The position numbers were made by a program, and so were the translations under genes. This document shows, piece after piece, positions 9,071 through 17,141 of a stretch of 21,111 nucleotides of DNA. The stretch comes from an uncultured Collinsella sp. (GTDB lineage Bacteria; Actinomycetota; Coriobacteriia; Coriobacteriales; Coriobacteriaceae). Every line of letters starts with the position of its first letter. Position 1 is the first letter of the stretch. The notes under the pieces are model-generated. The model saw only the letters and a list, made by a program, of their open reading frames with translations. It searched no databases and was not told where the DNA came from. The stretch spans positions 1 through 21,111 of the forward strand of contig CAJJYO010000003.1 in assembly GCA_905197385.1 (NCBI GenBank), in the 5' to 3' direction.

Positions 9071-10453
9071 ATGCACAAGGTGTATTACCAGCCTGAGGGA
9101 ATTTGGGTAGGCGACATCATGCCGTACGGCGAGGACGGCACGTTCTATCTCTATCATCAGCGTGACACGCGTAACCCCGAACCTTTCGGAGAGCCGTTTG
9201 GCTGGGCACTCGCTACGACCAAGGATTTCGTCAACTACAAGGACTTTGGCGAGAGCCTTGAGCGTGGCGGCGACGAGGAAGTCGACCAGTACATTTATGC
9301 CGGCACGGTGTTTAAGGTGGGCGACAAGTACCATGCGCTCTACACTGGTTGCAATCGCGATAAGGTCCGCGCACGTTTGATGAAGCAGGTTCTTCTTCAC
9401 GCAACGAGCGACGACGCCGTCAAGTGGGAGAAGAACATCGCCGAGACGCTGCTTCCGCCCCAGGAGGGTTACGATGACCGCAACTGGCGCGATCCCTTTG
9501 TGCTTTGGGATGAGGAGAACGAAGAGTACATGCTCATCCTCGGCACGCGTGTGGGCGAGGACAAGCGTCTGATGACCGGCCGCCTGGTCAAGTTCACCTC
9601 CAAGGATCTGACCAACTGGGAGTTCCAGGGCGACTGGTGGAACCCGGGCCTGTACACCATGTTTGAGATGCCTGATCTCTTTAAGATGGGCGACTGGTGG
9701 TACCTCGTCTTTTCCGAGTACAGCGACGGCAACAAGACCCGTTACCGCATGTCCAAGTCCATCAACGGTCCTTGGATTACCCCCGCTGACGACTCCTTCG
9801 ACGGCCGCGCGTACTACGCCGCTCGCACCGCATTCGATGGCGAGCGTCGCGTTCTCTTTGGTTGGGTTCCTACGCGTGACGAGGGCGGCGACCCCAGCTC
9901 TTACCTATGGGGTGGCACCTTTATGCCCCTCGAGATCGTTCAGCGTGCCGACGGAACGCTCGGCACCAAGCTCCCCGACAGCATGCTTGGCGCCTTTGGC
10001 GAGGCTAAGGCAGTCGAGACCTTTGAGCTTTCCTGCGAGTCGGGCAAGGTCGAGCAGCTGCTCGCCGCGGATGCCGGCTCCACCTACTTGCTCGATGCCG
10101 ACATTGAGCTCGGCGGTAACGCTGCCGGCTTCTCGGTCAAGTTCGCCGAGGACGCCGAGACCGGTCTTGCCTATGAGTTCCGCGCCAACCTGCGCGAGGG
10201 CAAGCTCGAGTTCACGCCGGCTCCCCAGTACCCGTGGTTCCAGGTCAACAACATGGGCCTCGAGCGTCCGTTGTTCTTTAAGGGCGAGGGCACTCACCAT
10301 GTGCGTCTGGTCGTCGACGACGACATCGCGACCATCTTTGTCGATGATGTTGCGCTCAACGCTCGCTTCTGCAACAAGCAGGGCCAGGGTGTGGCGCTTA
10401 CCGTCACCGACGGTGCGCTCAAGTGCGCAAACGCAACGATCGCGTCTCTGTAG
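9071..10453 (+). CDS. Divergent GH32-clan beta-fructosidase-like enzyme
   Basis: A 460-residue cytoplasmic protein with no signal peptide. It has a five-bladed-propeller catalytic region (about 1-310) and a C-terminal beta-sandwich (about 325-460). The three carboxylates of clan GH-J can be placed: nucleophile Asp15 in WVGDIMPYG (in place of the usual WMNDPNG), transition-state Asp141 in WRDPF, and acid/base Glu199 in FEMPDLF (Met in place of the usual Cys). It therefore belongs to a divergent GH32 branch that I recall also in Lachnospiraceae, not the classical invertases. The substrate is uncertain; a short fructan or phosphorylated fructoside is plausible given the PTS next door. The ATG at 9071 has AAAGGAAG upstream; a GTG at 9053 is less likely. 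It is the first gene of the operon under the LacI operators. Confidence 0.85.
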   Translation: MHKVYYQPEGIWVGDIMPYGEDGTFYLYHQRDTRNPEPFGEPFGWALATTKDFVNYKDFGESLERGGDEEVDQYIYAGTVFKVGDKYHALYTGCNRDKVRARLMKQVLLHATSDDAVKWEKNIAETLLPPQEGYDDRNWRDPFVLWDEENEEYMLILGTRVGEDKRLMTGRLVKFTSKDLTNWEFQGDWWNPGLYTMFEMPDLFKMGDWWYLVFSEYSDGNKTRYRMSKSINGPWITPADDSFDGRAYYAARTAFDGERRVLFGWVPTRDEGGDPSSYLWGGTFMPLEIVQRADGTLGTKLPDSMLGAFGEAKAVETFELSCESGKVEQLLAADAGSTYLLDADIELGGNAAGFSVKFAEDAETGLAYEFRANLREGKLEFTPAPQYPWFQVNNMGLERPLFFKGEGTHHVRLVVDDDIATIFVDDVALNARFCNKQGQGVALTVTDGALKCANATIASL

Positions 10454-10498
10454 CGGCAACGAACCGTTTTATGATTTAGAAAAGGAATGGAGAGGAAC

Positions 10499-11950
10499 AT
10501 GGACTACAAGGCAGTGTCCCAGCAAGTCGTCGACAACGTCGGCGGACTGGAGAACATCGAGGGCGCCACGCATTGCGTGACCCGTCTGCGTCTGGTGCTC
10601 AAGGATACGAGCAAATACAACAAGGCCGAGCTCGAGAACATCGATGGCGTCAAGGGCGTGCTGTACAACAGCGGCCAGCTCATGATCATCTTTGGTACCG
10701 GTACCGTCAACAAGGTTTACGATGAGTTTATGGCTCTGACGGGCGTCAAGGAGATTAGCGCTTCCGAGGTCAAGGGTGCCGAGGCGGACAAGAAAGGCAA
10801 GTTCTTCTCGGTCCTCAAGGTGTTCTCGGACATCTTTATCCCCATCATTCCTGCCTTCGTCGGTGCCGCTATCATCATCGGCCTTAAGTCGTTGATCGTT
10901 GCCAACGGCCTCTTTGGCATGGAGGGCAGTCTCGCCGATCACAGCGAGTTCCTCAAGAACCTCGCAAGCTTCTTTGCCATTATCGCCACCACGTTCGACT
11001 ACCTGCCTGTCCTGGTTATGTACAGCGCGGTCAAGCGTTTTGGCGGTAACCCGATCCTGGGCATCCTCGTCGGTATCGTCATGGTTCACCCGAGTCTTAT
11101 GAACCGTAACACGTTCGTTATGGACCCGACGGGTGCTGAGTACTGGAACTTCGGTCCGCTATCCATTCCCATGGTTGCTTTCCAGGGCGGTGTGTTCCCT
11201 GCAATCCTGACTGCCTGGTTTATGGCCAAGGTCGAAAAGATTGCCCAGAAGTACATCCCCGAGGTCGTCTCGTTTGTCTTTGTCCCGACCGTTACCCTGA
11301 TTCTTGCTAACGTTGCCCTGTTCACCGTGTTCGGCCCGCTCGGCAACCTGATCGGCGACGTCCTCGCCGGCGTAATCGATGTCCTGTACAACAGAATGGG
11401 CGTCTTTGGTGCCTTTGTCTTCGCCGCGTTCCTGCAGCCGCTCGTCGTTACCGGTACGCATCAGTTCATCCAGGGTATCGAGGCCAACCTCGTTGCCACG
11501 ACTGGCTTCAACTACATCCAGGCCATCTGGTCGGTTTCCATCATCGCCCAGGGCGGCGGCGCCATCGGCATGTACCTCATTCACAAGAAGCACTCCAAAG
11601 AGCGCAACATCTGCATGTCGTCCTTTATCCCGACGCTGGTCGGTATCTCCGAGCCTGCTATCTTCGCTGCAAACATGCGCTACTCGATTATTCCGTTCAT
11701 CTGCGCATGCATCGGTGCAGGCTGCGGCGGTGCCTTCGTGAAACTCTTTGAGGTGCGCGCTATCGGTCAGGGTCTGACCGGCGTTCTCGGCCTGCTCATC
11801 GTCACGCCCGAGACCCTCGTGTGGTATGTGGCTGGTAATCTTATCGCCTTTATCGTGCCGATCGTCTTGATCTTTGCCTACAACAAGGCAAAGGGCGTTC
11901 CGACCACCGATGAAGAGGGCGCTGGTGCTGGCTTCGATGTCAGCTTCTAG
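10499..11950 (+). CDS. scrA: Sucrose-type PTS transporter, EIIBC subunits fused
   Basis: A 483-residue membrane protein of the glucose-sucrose PTS superfamily. The N-terminal EIIB domain (about 1-85) has the phosphorylated cysteine in THCVTRLRL (Cys26), followed by GVLYNSGQLMIIFGTGTVNKVY, which is typical of ScrA/SacP. The EIIC domain (about 105-475) has many hydrophobic segments and the substrate-pocket stretch TGTHQFIQGIEANL. No EIIA domain is present, so phosphate must come from an EIIA encoded elsewhere. The ATG at 10499 has GGAG six bases upstream; an ATG at 10487 directly abuts the AAGGA and is unlikely. It lies 45 bases after the GH32 gene, in the same operon. Transport would deliver sucrose-6-phosphate for the next enzyme. 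Trehalose or another disaccharide cannot be excluded. Confidence 0.9.
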   Translation: MDYKAVSQQVVDNVGGLENIEGATHCVTRLRLVLKDTSKYNKAELENIDGVKGVLYNSGQLMIIFGTGTVNKVYDEFMALTGVKEISASEVKGAEADKKGKFFSVLKVFSDIFIPIIPAFVGAAIIIGLKSLIVANGLFGMEGSLADHSEFLKNLASFFAIIATTFDYLPVLVMYSAVKRFGGNPILGILVGIVMVHPSLMNRNTFVMDPTGAEYWNFGPLSIPMVAFQGGVFPAILTAWFMAKVEKIAQKYIPEVVSFVFVPTVTLILANVALFTVFGPLGNLIGDVLAGVIDVLYNRMGVFGAFVFAAFLQPLVVTGTHQFIQGIEANLVATTGFNYIQAIWSVSIIAQGGGAIGMYLIHKKHSKERNICMSSFIPTLVGISEPAIFAANMRYSIIPFICACIGAGCGGAFVKLFEVRAIGQGLTGVLGLLIVTPETLVWYVAGNLIAFIVPIVLIFAYNKAKGVPTTDEEGAGAGFDVSF

Positions 11951-11989
11951 TTGAGCCGTTCAGCGTAATGTGCGGATAAGTCCATTTGA

Positions 11990-12027
11990 GGAAGGGCGCT
12001 CGGCTCGTGCGAGTCGAGCGTCCTTCC
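11990..12027 (+). terminator. Strong hairpin between scrA and scrB
   Basis: GGAAGG (11990-11995) pairs with CCTTCC (12022-12027), with CGCTCG/CGAGCG and GCTCG/CGAGT inside and a tiny loop. It ends 18 bases before the scrB start. There is no T-run, so it may be a weak terminator, a processing site or a translation control. It could reduce scrB expression relative to scrA. Confidence 0.5.
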
Positions 12028-12045
12028 CTATAGACGAGAAAGTCA

Positions 12046-13494
12046 ATGGCGATGTTTAATCAAAAAAATAAGGTGACACGCGCGGACTATGATCAGTGGC
12101 GTGCCGGACAGGATGAGACGGCTGGTCGCATCGCGTCCGACCCCGATAGGCTCCTGTTCCATGTGGAGCCTGAGCTTGGCTGGCTCAACGACCCCAACGG
12201 TTTGGTTCAGATTGGTGATACGTATCACATCTATCATCAATACGATCCGTTCGATGCTGCGCATGGCGGTCCAGTGCTTTGGAACCATCTGACGACAAAG
12301 GATTTTGTGACGTACGAGAATCACGGCCCTGTGCTGTTCCCCGATTCCGATTTGGATTCGAACGGAGCGTATTCTGGTTCTGCCTTTGTACGCGATGGCA
12401 AGATTCACTACTTCTATACCGGCAACGTCAAGCATTTTGACCGCGATGATTACGACTACGTGTTGACGGGCCGTGAGCAAAACCAGATTCATATGGTTGC
12501 CGAGAATCCCGACGAATTGGGCGAGAAGTGCATAGCTGTTGGACCGGTCGATTACCCCGACGATATCGGTACGCACGTGCGCGACCCCAAGATCCTTGAG
12601 CACGATGGTATCTACTACATGGTTCTGGGCGCTCGTACGAAAGACGACCGTGGCTGCGTGCTTGTCTATACCTCGCGCAATCTTGAGGACTGGAGCTATG
12701 CGACGCGCATTGAGTTGGACGAGAAGTTTGGCTTTATGTGGGAGTGCCCCGATCTGTTTGAGCTCGATGGCGAGCTTATTCTCGTTTGCTGTCCGCAGGG
12801 TGTGCCTGCCGATGGTTGGCGTTACCGCAATCCGCATCAGTGCGTGTGGTTCCCCATCGAGGCCGATTGGGAGGCGCCGAGCTTTAAAATCGTCGGGCAG
12901 GGCATGCCCCCGATGGTCGATGCCGGTTTTGATTTCTATGCTCCGCAGTCCTTTGAGGATGCTGCAGGCCGGCGTTTGATGATCGGATGGTCGGGTTGCC
13001 CCGATGCGACGGCAGAAAACCCGACGGTGGCGCGCGGGTGGCAGTGCGCGTTGACGGCGCCGCGAGAGCTGAGCATGCGCGATGGTAAGCTCTGCCAGCA
13101 GCCGGCGCACGAGATTGAGAGGATGCGCGGCGACTGCGTTCGCGCGACAGGCGGTGAAACCGTTGAGGAGCCGGGACGCCTGTTTGATCTTGTGGTTTCC
13201 TGTGAGGGCGCCAAGATGGTCGAGCTCGAAATCCGCAAGGGTGTCTTTGTACGTTATGCGGACGGGATGCTTACCCTCGACATGGGTGACGAAGGCTATG
13301 GGCGCGACCAAAGGTCGATCGAGCTCAGCGAGCTTCGCGACCTGCGCGTGCTTTCGGACACTACGATGGTCGAGATTTTTGCCAACAGCGGCGAGGCGGC
13401 ACTTACGAGCCGTACCTATTCGCCGGCGGTTTCGGCGATGGGGTTGCATGCCGAGGGTGCGGCGTCGATGGATTTCTACCGCCTCGCGCATTAA
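12046..13494 (+). CDS. scrB: GH32 sucrose-6-phosphate hydrolase (invertase)
   Basis: A 482-residue cytoplasmic beta-fructofuranosidase of classical GH32 form. The nucleophile is Asp49 in WLNDPNG, the transition-state stabiliser is Asp180 in VRDPKI, and the acid/base is Glu233 in WECPDLF. The catalytic propeller (about 35-330) is followed by a C-terminal beta-sandwich that ends near the conserved VEIFANSGEAALTSR. It would cleave sucrose-6-phosphate made by the PTS into glucose-6-phosphate and fructose. The ribosome-binding site is weak (GAGAAAG) and the start is either ATG 12046 or ATG 12052 (ATGGCGATG). The strong hairpin just upstream suggests lower or regulated translation. It probably closes the operon that starts at 9071. 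Confidence 0.93.
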   Translation: MAMFNQKNKVTRADYDQWRAGQDETAGRIASDPDRLLFHVEPELGWLNDPNGLVQIGDTYHIYHQYDPFDAAHGGPVLWNHLTTKDFVTYENHGPVLFPDSDLDSNGAYSGSAFVRDGKIHYFYTGNVKHFDRDDYDYVLTGREQNQIHMVAENPDELGEKCIAVGPVDYPDDIGTHVRDPKILEHDGIYYMVLGARTKDDRGCVLVYTSRNLEDWSYATRIELDEKFGFMWECPDLFELDGELILVCCPQGVPADGWRYRNPHQCVWFPIEADWEAPSFKIVGQGMPPMVDAGFDFYAPQSFEDAAGRRLMIGWSGCPDATAENPTVARGWQCALTAPRELSMRDGKLCQQPAHEIERMRGDCVRATGGETVEEPGRLFDLVVSCEGAKMVELEIRKGVFVRYADGMLTLDMGDEGYGRDQRSIELSELRDLRVLSDTTMVEIFANSGEAALTSRTYSPAVSAMGLHAEGAASMDFYRLAH

Positions 13495-13580
13495 CCGTGC
13501 GTGGAGCACGATTGGACTTGCCGGGCGGAATGTGTCGCAGTTGCCGCAGCGAACTACCGTTTATCGCGTATGGCGACCGT

Positions 13581-13609
13581 TTGCGGGATAAGTAACACTC
13601 ATTTATAAA
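13581..13609 (+). promoter_or_regulatory. Candidate promoter upstream of the degV gene
   Basis: TTGCGG (13581-13586), a 17-base spacer and TATAAA (13604-13609). Transcripts would start near 13616 and run straight into the hairpin at 13644-13689, about 80 bases before the degV start. Confidence 0.4.
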
Positions 13610-13643
13610 CCGTGTAAAATCTCAGTTAAGCACGGAGTTTTCC

Positions 13644-13689
13644 AGGGAGACGCTGTCCTTTGTTGTGTGCAAGGGGCGGCGTCTCTTTG
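13644..13689 (+). terminator. Terminator after scrB, or attenuator before degV
   Basis: GAGACGC (13647-13653) pairs with GCGTCTC (13679-13685), which ends in TCTCTTT. An inner pairing CCTT/AAGG is possible. It would terminate read-through from scrB. If the promoter at 13581 is real, it would also lie in the degV leader. Confidence 0.55.
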
Positions 13690-13764
13690 GCGCTTGGACG
13701 CCGTTGTGCAACAGTGCGGCGGTGCGTGCCATGTGTTGAAAAGCCAATGTTGAGATGGGTCGTG

Positions 13765-14625
13765 ATGATAATGGGCAAGTACGTAATCGTGGTTGAGTCT
13801 GGTTCGGATGTGACGCCGGAGCTCTGCGAACGCTACGGTATCGTGCGCGTGCCTATGCATGTCACGATTGGTGACGAGACCGTCGAGGACGGCTCGATCG
13901 ATCCGCTCGAGATTTATTCGCGCTGCAACGAGTTTGGCGTTATGCCCAAGACCAGTGGCTGCGCGCCTGCGGATTTTGCTCACGTGTACGACCGTATCCA
14001 TGCCGAGCAGCCCGATGCGACCATTCTGCATCTTGCGTACTCCGAGGCCACGACCTGCTCGCATCAGTCCTCCAAGATTGCAGCTAAGGGCCGCGACTAC
14101 GTGTTCTCCATGGACACGCGCTTTGTCTCGGTGGGCCAGTCGCTCGTCGTCGTCGAGACCGCCAAATACATCGAGGCCCACCCCGATGCCACCGTCGACG
14201 AAATCTTTGCATTTACGAATTCCGTCATGGACCGTGTGCTGCTGGGCTTTGTTCCTACCGACCTAGCCTTCCTTAAGGCGGGCGGTCGTCTGTCCAACGT
14301 GGCATTCCTTGGCGCCCACCTGCTCAAGATTAAGCCCTGCATTGAGGTGACGGGCGGCAAGTTCGTGGCAACCAAGAAGTTCCGCGGCTCTATGCTCAAG
14401 TGCGCCCGCGCCTTTATTGACCACATGGTTGCGAAGGGCGAGATTGACTACTCGCACATTGGCCTGGCGTATTCGGTAGGCCTTTCCCAGGAGCTGCGCG
14501 ACGACATGGAAGTCTATGCGCACGACCTGGGCTTTAAGGACATTACCTGGACTCAGGTCGGCGGCGTCATCTCGAGCCATTGCGGCCCGACCGCCTTCGG
14601 CGCGGTGCTCACGCTCAAGGCGTAA
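13765..14625 (+). CDS. DegV-family fatty-acid-binding protein
   Basis: A protein of about 286 residues with the two-domain DegV fold: an N-terminal half beginning MGKYVIVVESGSDVTPEL, a lid/binding region with TSGCAPADF (related to the family TSQPSxxDF), and a C-terminal half containing LKAGGRLSN and LKIKPCIEV, which are family hallmarks. DegV (FakB-type) proteins hold a fatty acid so that the FakA kinase can phosphorylate it for phospholipid synthesis; no FakA is in the window. The start is uncertain: ATG 13765 or ATG 13771 (ATGATAATG), with a modest GAGATGGG upstream. The longer frame from 13660 adds Arg- and Cys-rich residues foreign to the family and crosses the terminator, so I did not use it. 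It stands alone between terminators. Confidence 0.9.
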   Translation: MIMGKYVIVVESGSDVTPELCERYGIVRVPMHVTIGDETVEDGSIDPLEIYSRCNEFGVMPKTSGCAPADFAHVYDRIHAEQPDATILHLAYSEATTCSHQSSKIAAKGRDYVFSMDTRFVSVGQSLVVVETAKYIEAHPDATVDEIFAFTNSVMDRVLLGFVPTDLAFLKAGGRLSNVAFLGAHLLKIKPCIEVTGGKFVATKKFRGSMLKCARAFIDHMVAKGEIDYSHIGLAYSVGLSQELRDDMEVYAHDLGFKDITWTQVGGVISSHCGPTAFGAVLTLKA

Positions 14626-14656
14626 GGCCTGGCGTCTATCGATTTCTATTGCCTCG

Positions 14657-14693
14657 GCGGCGGGCGGGGTGCGACAACCTACCCGCCGCTCTT
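14657..14693 (+). terminator. Terminator after degV
   Basis: GCGGCGGG (14657-14664) pairs with CCCGCCGC (14682-14689), followed by TCTT. The stem is strong and the T-tail short. The remaining bases to the pflA start hold no gene, and I found no convincing promoter there, although TTGACC occurs at 14720 and TAGAAT at 14757 with too wide a gap. Confidence 0.6.
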
Positions 14694-14811
14694 GCGTGGG
14701 GTCAAATAGAACAACCCAATTGACCGCTAAACCGTTTCGCCATCATGCATATGGGCTAGAATGACTCTGGCATTTATGTAGCTAAAACCAATGAGAGGCA
14801 AGGTAGCGGGA

Positions 14812-15630
14812 ATGGCTGAGATGACGCTCGAGGGTGTGGACGCTCGTCCTGAGGACTCTGCGTTTGTCCTGGGCCGCGTGCATTCGATTGAGACGATGGG
14901 AACGGTCGATGGACCCGGCATCCGCTTTGTGGTGTTTGTTCAGGGCTGCCCCATGCGCTGTGCGTATTGCCACAACCCCGATACCTGGTCGGTTAACGGC
15001 GGCACCATGGTGACCGTCGAGCACCTGATGGACGAGTTCCAGAGCAACCATGAGTTTTACCGCAGCGGTGGTATTACGGTATCCGGCGGCGAGCCGCTCC
15101 TGCAGCCTGAGTTTTTGGCCGACCTGTTCCGCGCCATGCACAACAACCCCGATGGTCGCGTGCACACCTGCTTGGATAGCTGCGGCTATGCGTTCGACCC
15201 CGCGCATCCCGAGAAGTTCGATGCCGTGCTCAACGAGACCGATATGGTGCTGCTCGACATTAAACACGCCGATCCCGTCGAGCATAAAAAGCTGACCGGT
15301 TGCGATCCCGCACGCATTCTGGCGTTTGGTGATGAGCTTGCGCGCCGCAAGATTAAGGTCGTTATCCGCCACGTGGTGGTGCCGGGCATTACCGATACGG
15401 TTGAGGAGTGCGAGAAGCTCGGTCGTCTGATCGCTCCATGGCACAACGTGGTGGGCCTGGAAATGCTGCCGTATCACACGATGGGCGTTGTCAAGTATGA
15501 GCAGCTGGGCATTCCCTATAAGCTCGAGGGCGTTCCACAGATGGATACCGCGCGCATGCCCGAGCTGCGCAGCGCCGTCATGACGGGCATGAAAAAGCGC
15601 CGCGCGGAACTCAAAAACGCCATCGGCTAG
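14812..15630 (+). CDS. pflA: Pyruvate formate-lyase activating enzyme (radical SAM)
   Basis: A 272-residue radical SAM protein that installs the glycyl radical on PFL using S-adenosylmethionine and a [4Fe-4S] cluster. The cluster motif is GCPMRCAYCHNPDTW with Cys46, Cys50 and Cys53; the SAM-binding motif SGGEPLLQ has Glu94. VDGPGIRFVVFVQGC before the cluster is characteristic of PflA. It is about 25 residues longer than E. coli PflA (246), mainly an N-terminal extension. I chose ATG 14812 because AAGG lies about 9 bases upstream; ATG 14791 has no ribosome-binding site. Its target glycine is in the small protein at 7212-7463, about 7.3 kb away, so the enzyme must recognise the radical domain as a separate subunit. 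Other glycyl-radical targets elsewhere cannot be excluded. Confidence 0.95.
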   Translation: MAEMTLEGVDARPEDSAFVLGRVHSIETMGTVDGPGIRFVVFVQGCPMRCAYCHNPDTWSVNGGTMVTVEHLMDEFQSNHEFYRSGGITVSGGEPLLQPEFLADLFRAMHNNPDGRVHTCLDSCGYAFDPAHPEKFDAVLNETDMVLLDIKHADPVEHKKLTGCDPARILAFGDELARRKIKVVIRHVVVPGITDTVEECEKLGRLIAPWHNVVGLEMLPYHTMGVVKYEQLGIPYKLEGVPQMDTARMPELRSAVMTGMKKRRAELKNAIG

Positions 15631-15650
15631 CGAGTCATTTTCGCCCCCAA

Positions 15651-15685
15651 GGGCACTCATTGGGGACAGACTTAAATGAGTGCCC
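15651..15685. repeat. REP-like palindrome with 11-bp perfect arms
   Basis: GGGCACTCATT (15651-15661) and AATGAGTGCCC (15675-15685) are exact reverse complements around a 13-base loop containing GGGGACAGACTTA. The right arm can also pair with GGGCAC just downstream. The loop recalls GGGGACAG-type repeats seen near REP-associated tyrosine transposases in other bacteria; that link is from memory and no transposase is present here. Confidence 0.6.
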
Positions 15686-15719
15686 CGGGCACCTAGTTGA
15701 TTGCTAAAGAGCCCCGTCA

Positions 15720-15786
15720 AGTTGCGGTGGAATAGTTCTTGTTTTTCGGCTTATGCCGCCCAAACAGGAACTATTTCACCGCAACT
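15720..15786. repeat. 67-base near-perfect palindrome
   Basis: Arms 15720-15744 and 15762-15786 pair over 25 bases with two G-U wobbles and no other mismatch. An inner CGGC (15747-15750)/GCCG (15755-15758) stem has loop TTAT. The core is GTTGCGGTG...CACCGCAAC. There is no T-run. It probably belongs to a dispersed palindromic family; a transcriptional role after pflA is possible. The rest of the 15631-15944 gap has no gene. Confidence 0.7.
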
Positions 15787-15879
15787 GCGTTTTGGACAGA
15801 GATGCGCAACAGAATCGTGCCATTTGGATAAATACGCTTGTGGTTTCTTTAAAGACACCTTAAACGCTGCTGAATATCT

Positions 15880-15907
15880 TTGGAAAGAAATGCCTGCTCG
15901 GTATTAT
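15880..15907 (+). promoter_or_regulatory. Candidate promoter of the beta-lactamase-fold gene
   Basis: TTGGAA (15880-15885), a 16-base spacer and TATTAT (15902-15907), 38 bases before the GTG start at 15945. Confidence 0.45.
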
Positions 15908-15944
15908 GCTGCTCGTATATAAACGGTAGCAGTCAGGAGACCAC

Positions 15945-17063
15945 GTGCGAAGCAACGCATCGCGGGACGAGTATGTGCCGCAGCATGGCAGCAGATATGA
16001 GACGAAGGGCACGCCTTCGCGTGGCCTCGCTGACGTTCGCATCCGCGTGACGAAGATTGCCGCCGTTGGGATGCTAACGTTGGCGGTTATTATCCTCGGA
16101 ATTACCGCCAAAACCTACGCGTCGGAGCGAATGGCACACTCAGATGCGTCAACGGTACAGACGCAAAACAAAAAGGTCTCTGAATCTAAAGCCACCGCAA
16201 GTCAAACCCTGTCGACAGCGAGCCTTAAGACGAGGCTTTCGAAGGCGGACTTTAACGATATTCCCTCAGGCGATACCATGCAGACCTTCTCATTGGTTGA
16301 TGACCAGATCCCCGCCCTGGAGGATGAGGGCCTCGCCGCGCTCCAAGATGCCCTTGATCAGGCCAAGGAATTGGGCGATGTGGGCGTGGTGTTCTACGAC
16401 CTGTCAAGTGGCAAGGGCGTGACGTATAACGCCGATGTCGAGGTTTACGGTGCGAGTAGTTATAAGGCACTCTATGCGTTGTACATCTGCGAATCTCTGG
16501 TCGAGACGGGCCAGGTCTCACTTGATGATTCCCCTGGCACCTATGGTGGCTATAACATGGGCTGGCAGACGGTGCGCGACCTAATCGAGGCCGCGGTCGT
16601 TAATTCGGACAACGATTCGTTTATTGCGTTACGTGCGGCGTTTGATCAAGATGGCTACGAGGATTGGATTGTCGGTCTTGGCATCGATTACGATACTGCA
16701 CTCGATCCAATGAGCGATTTCCCAACCTACTGCCCGCGCACCTCGGCCAAGTTGTGGCGCGAGATGAGCGAGTATTTGAGCTGTGGCAGTGAGGCCTCCC
16801 AGTGGTTATCTGATCTGCTGTCATCAACATCGCGCTCATTTATCCGTGATGGGATTGCCGACGAGCAGGTTTTGGTGCGCAACAAGGCAGGTTGGATTAG
16901 CGAGGATGGTTGCTATTCTACATGCGATGCGGGCCTTATCGACATCGATGGCCGTACCTATGTCATGAGCATCATGACATCGATGCCGTGGAGCGACCAC
17001 TCGAGCGAGCTGGTGGCTGCGATTGCTAAGGCGTTCTTTGATACGCGAGCTGCGTTGGCCTAG
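15945..17063 (+). CDS. Membrane-anchored serine beta-lactamase-fold protein
   Basis: A 372-residue protein with a basic cytoplasmic N-terminus, one hydrophobic helix at about 38-59 (signal anchor), a linker of about 70 polar residues, then a class-A-beta-lactamase-like domain (about 115-372). Motifs seen: SSYK with nucleophile Ser171 and Lys174, SDN at 221-223, and KAG at 314-316 in the KTG position. These fit the beta-lactamase2 family, which includes penicillin-interacting hydrolases and inactive homologues as well as resistance enzymes. I cannot identify the class A Glu166 equivalent with confidence, so antibiotic hydrolysis should not be assumed. Two cysteines (in PTYCPRTS and SCGSE) and more near the C-terminus could form disulfides outside the cell. 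The GTG start is set by CAGGAGA five bases upstream. Confidence 0.85.
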   Translation: MRSNASRDEYVPQHGSRYETKGTPSRGLADVRIRVTKIAAVGMLTLAVIILGITAKTYASERMAHSDASTVQTQNKKVSESKATASQTLSTASLKTRLSKADFNDIPSGDTMQTFSLVDDQIPALEDEGLAALQDALDQAKELGDVGVVFYDLSSGKGVTYNADVEVYGASSYKALYALYICESLVETGQVSLDDSPGTYGGYNMGWQTVRDLIEAAVVNSDNDSFIALRAAFDQDGYEDWIVGLGIDYDTALDPMSDFPTYCPRTSAKLWREMSEYLSCGSEASQWLSDLLSSTSRSFIRDGIADEQVLVRNKAGWISEDGCYSTCDAGLIDIDGRTYVMSIMTSMPWSDHSSELVAAIAKAFFDTRAALA

Positions 17064-17141
17064 CGTGTTCGTTTGGCGTTGGCAAACAAAATGCTGGTAC
17101 CATACCGTGGTCGAGAATTTCGTATAGGTTTGGGGAATGGC

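Noticed and set aside
12043..13509. 488-codon open frame antisense to scrB
   Set aside because: The scrB frame carries all three GH32 catalytic motifs; the antisense frame is compositionally biased and unlike any protein family.
15701..15922. 73-codon frame over the 67-base palindrome
   Set aside because: Its coding region is the palindrome itself; no ribosome-binding site and no family likeness.
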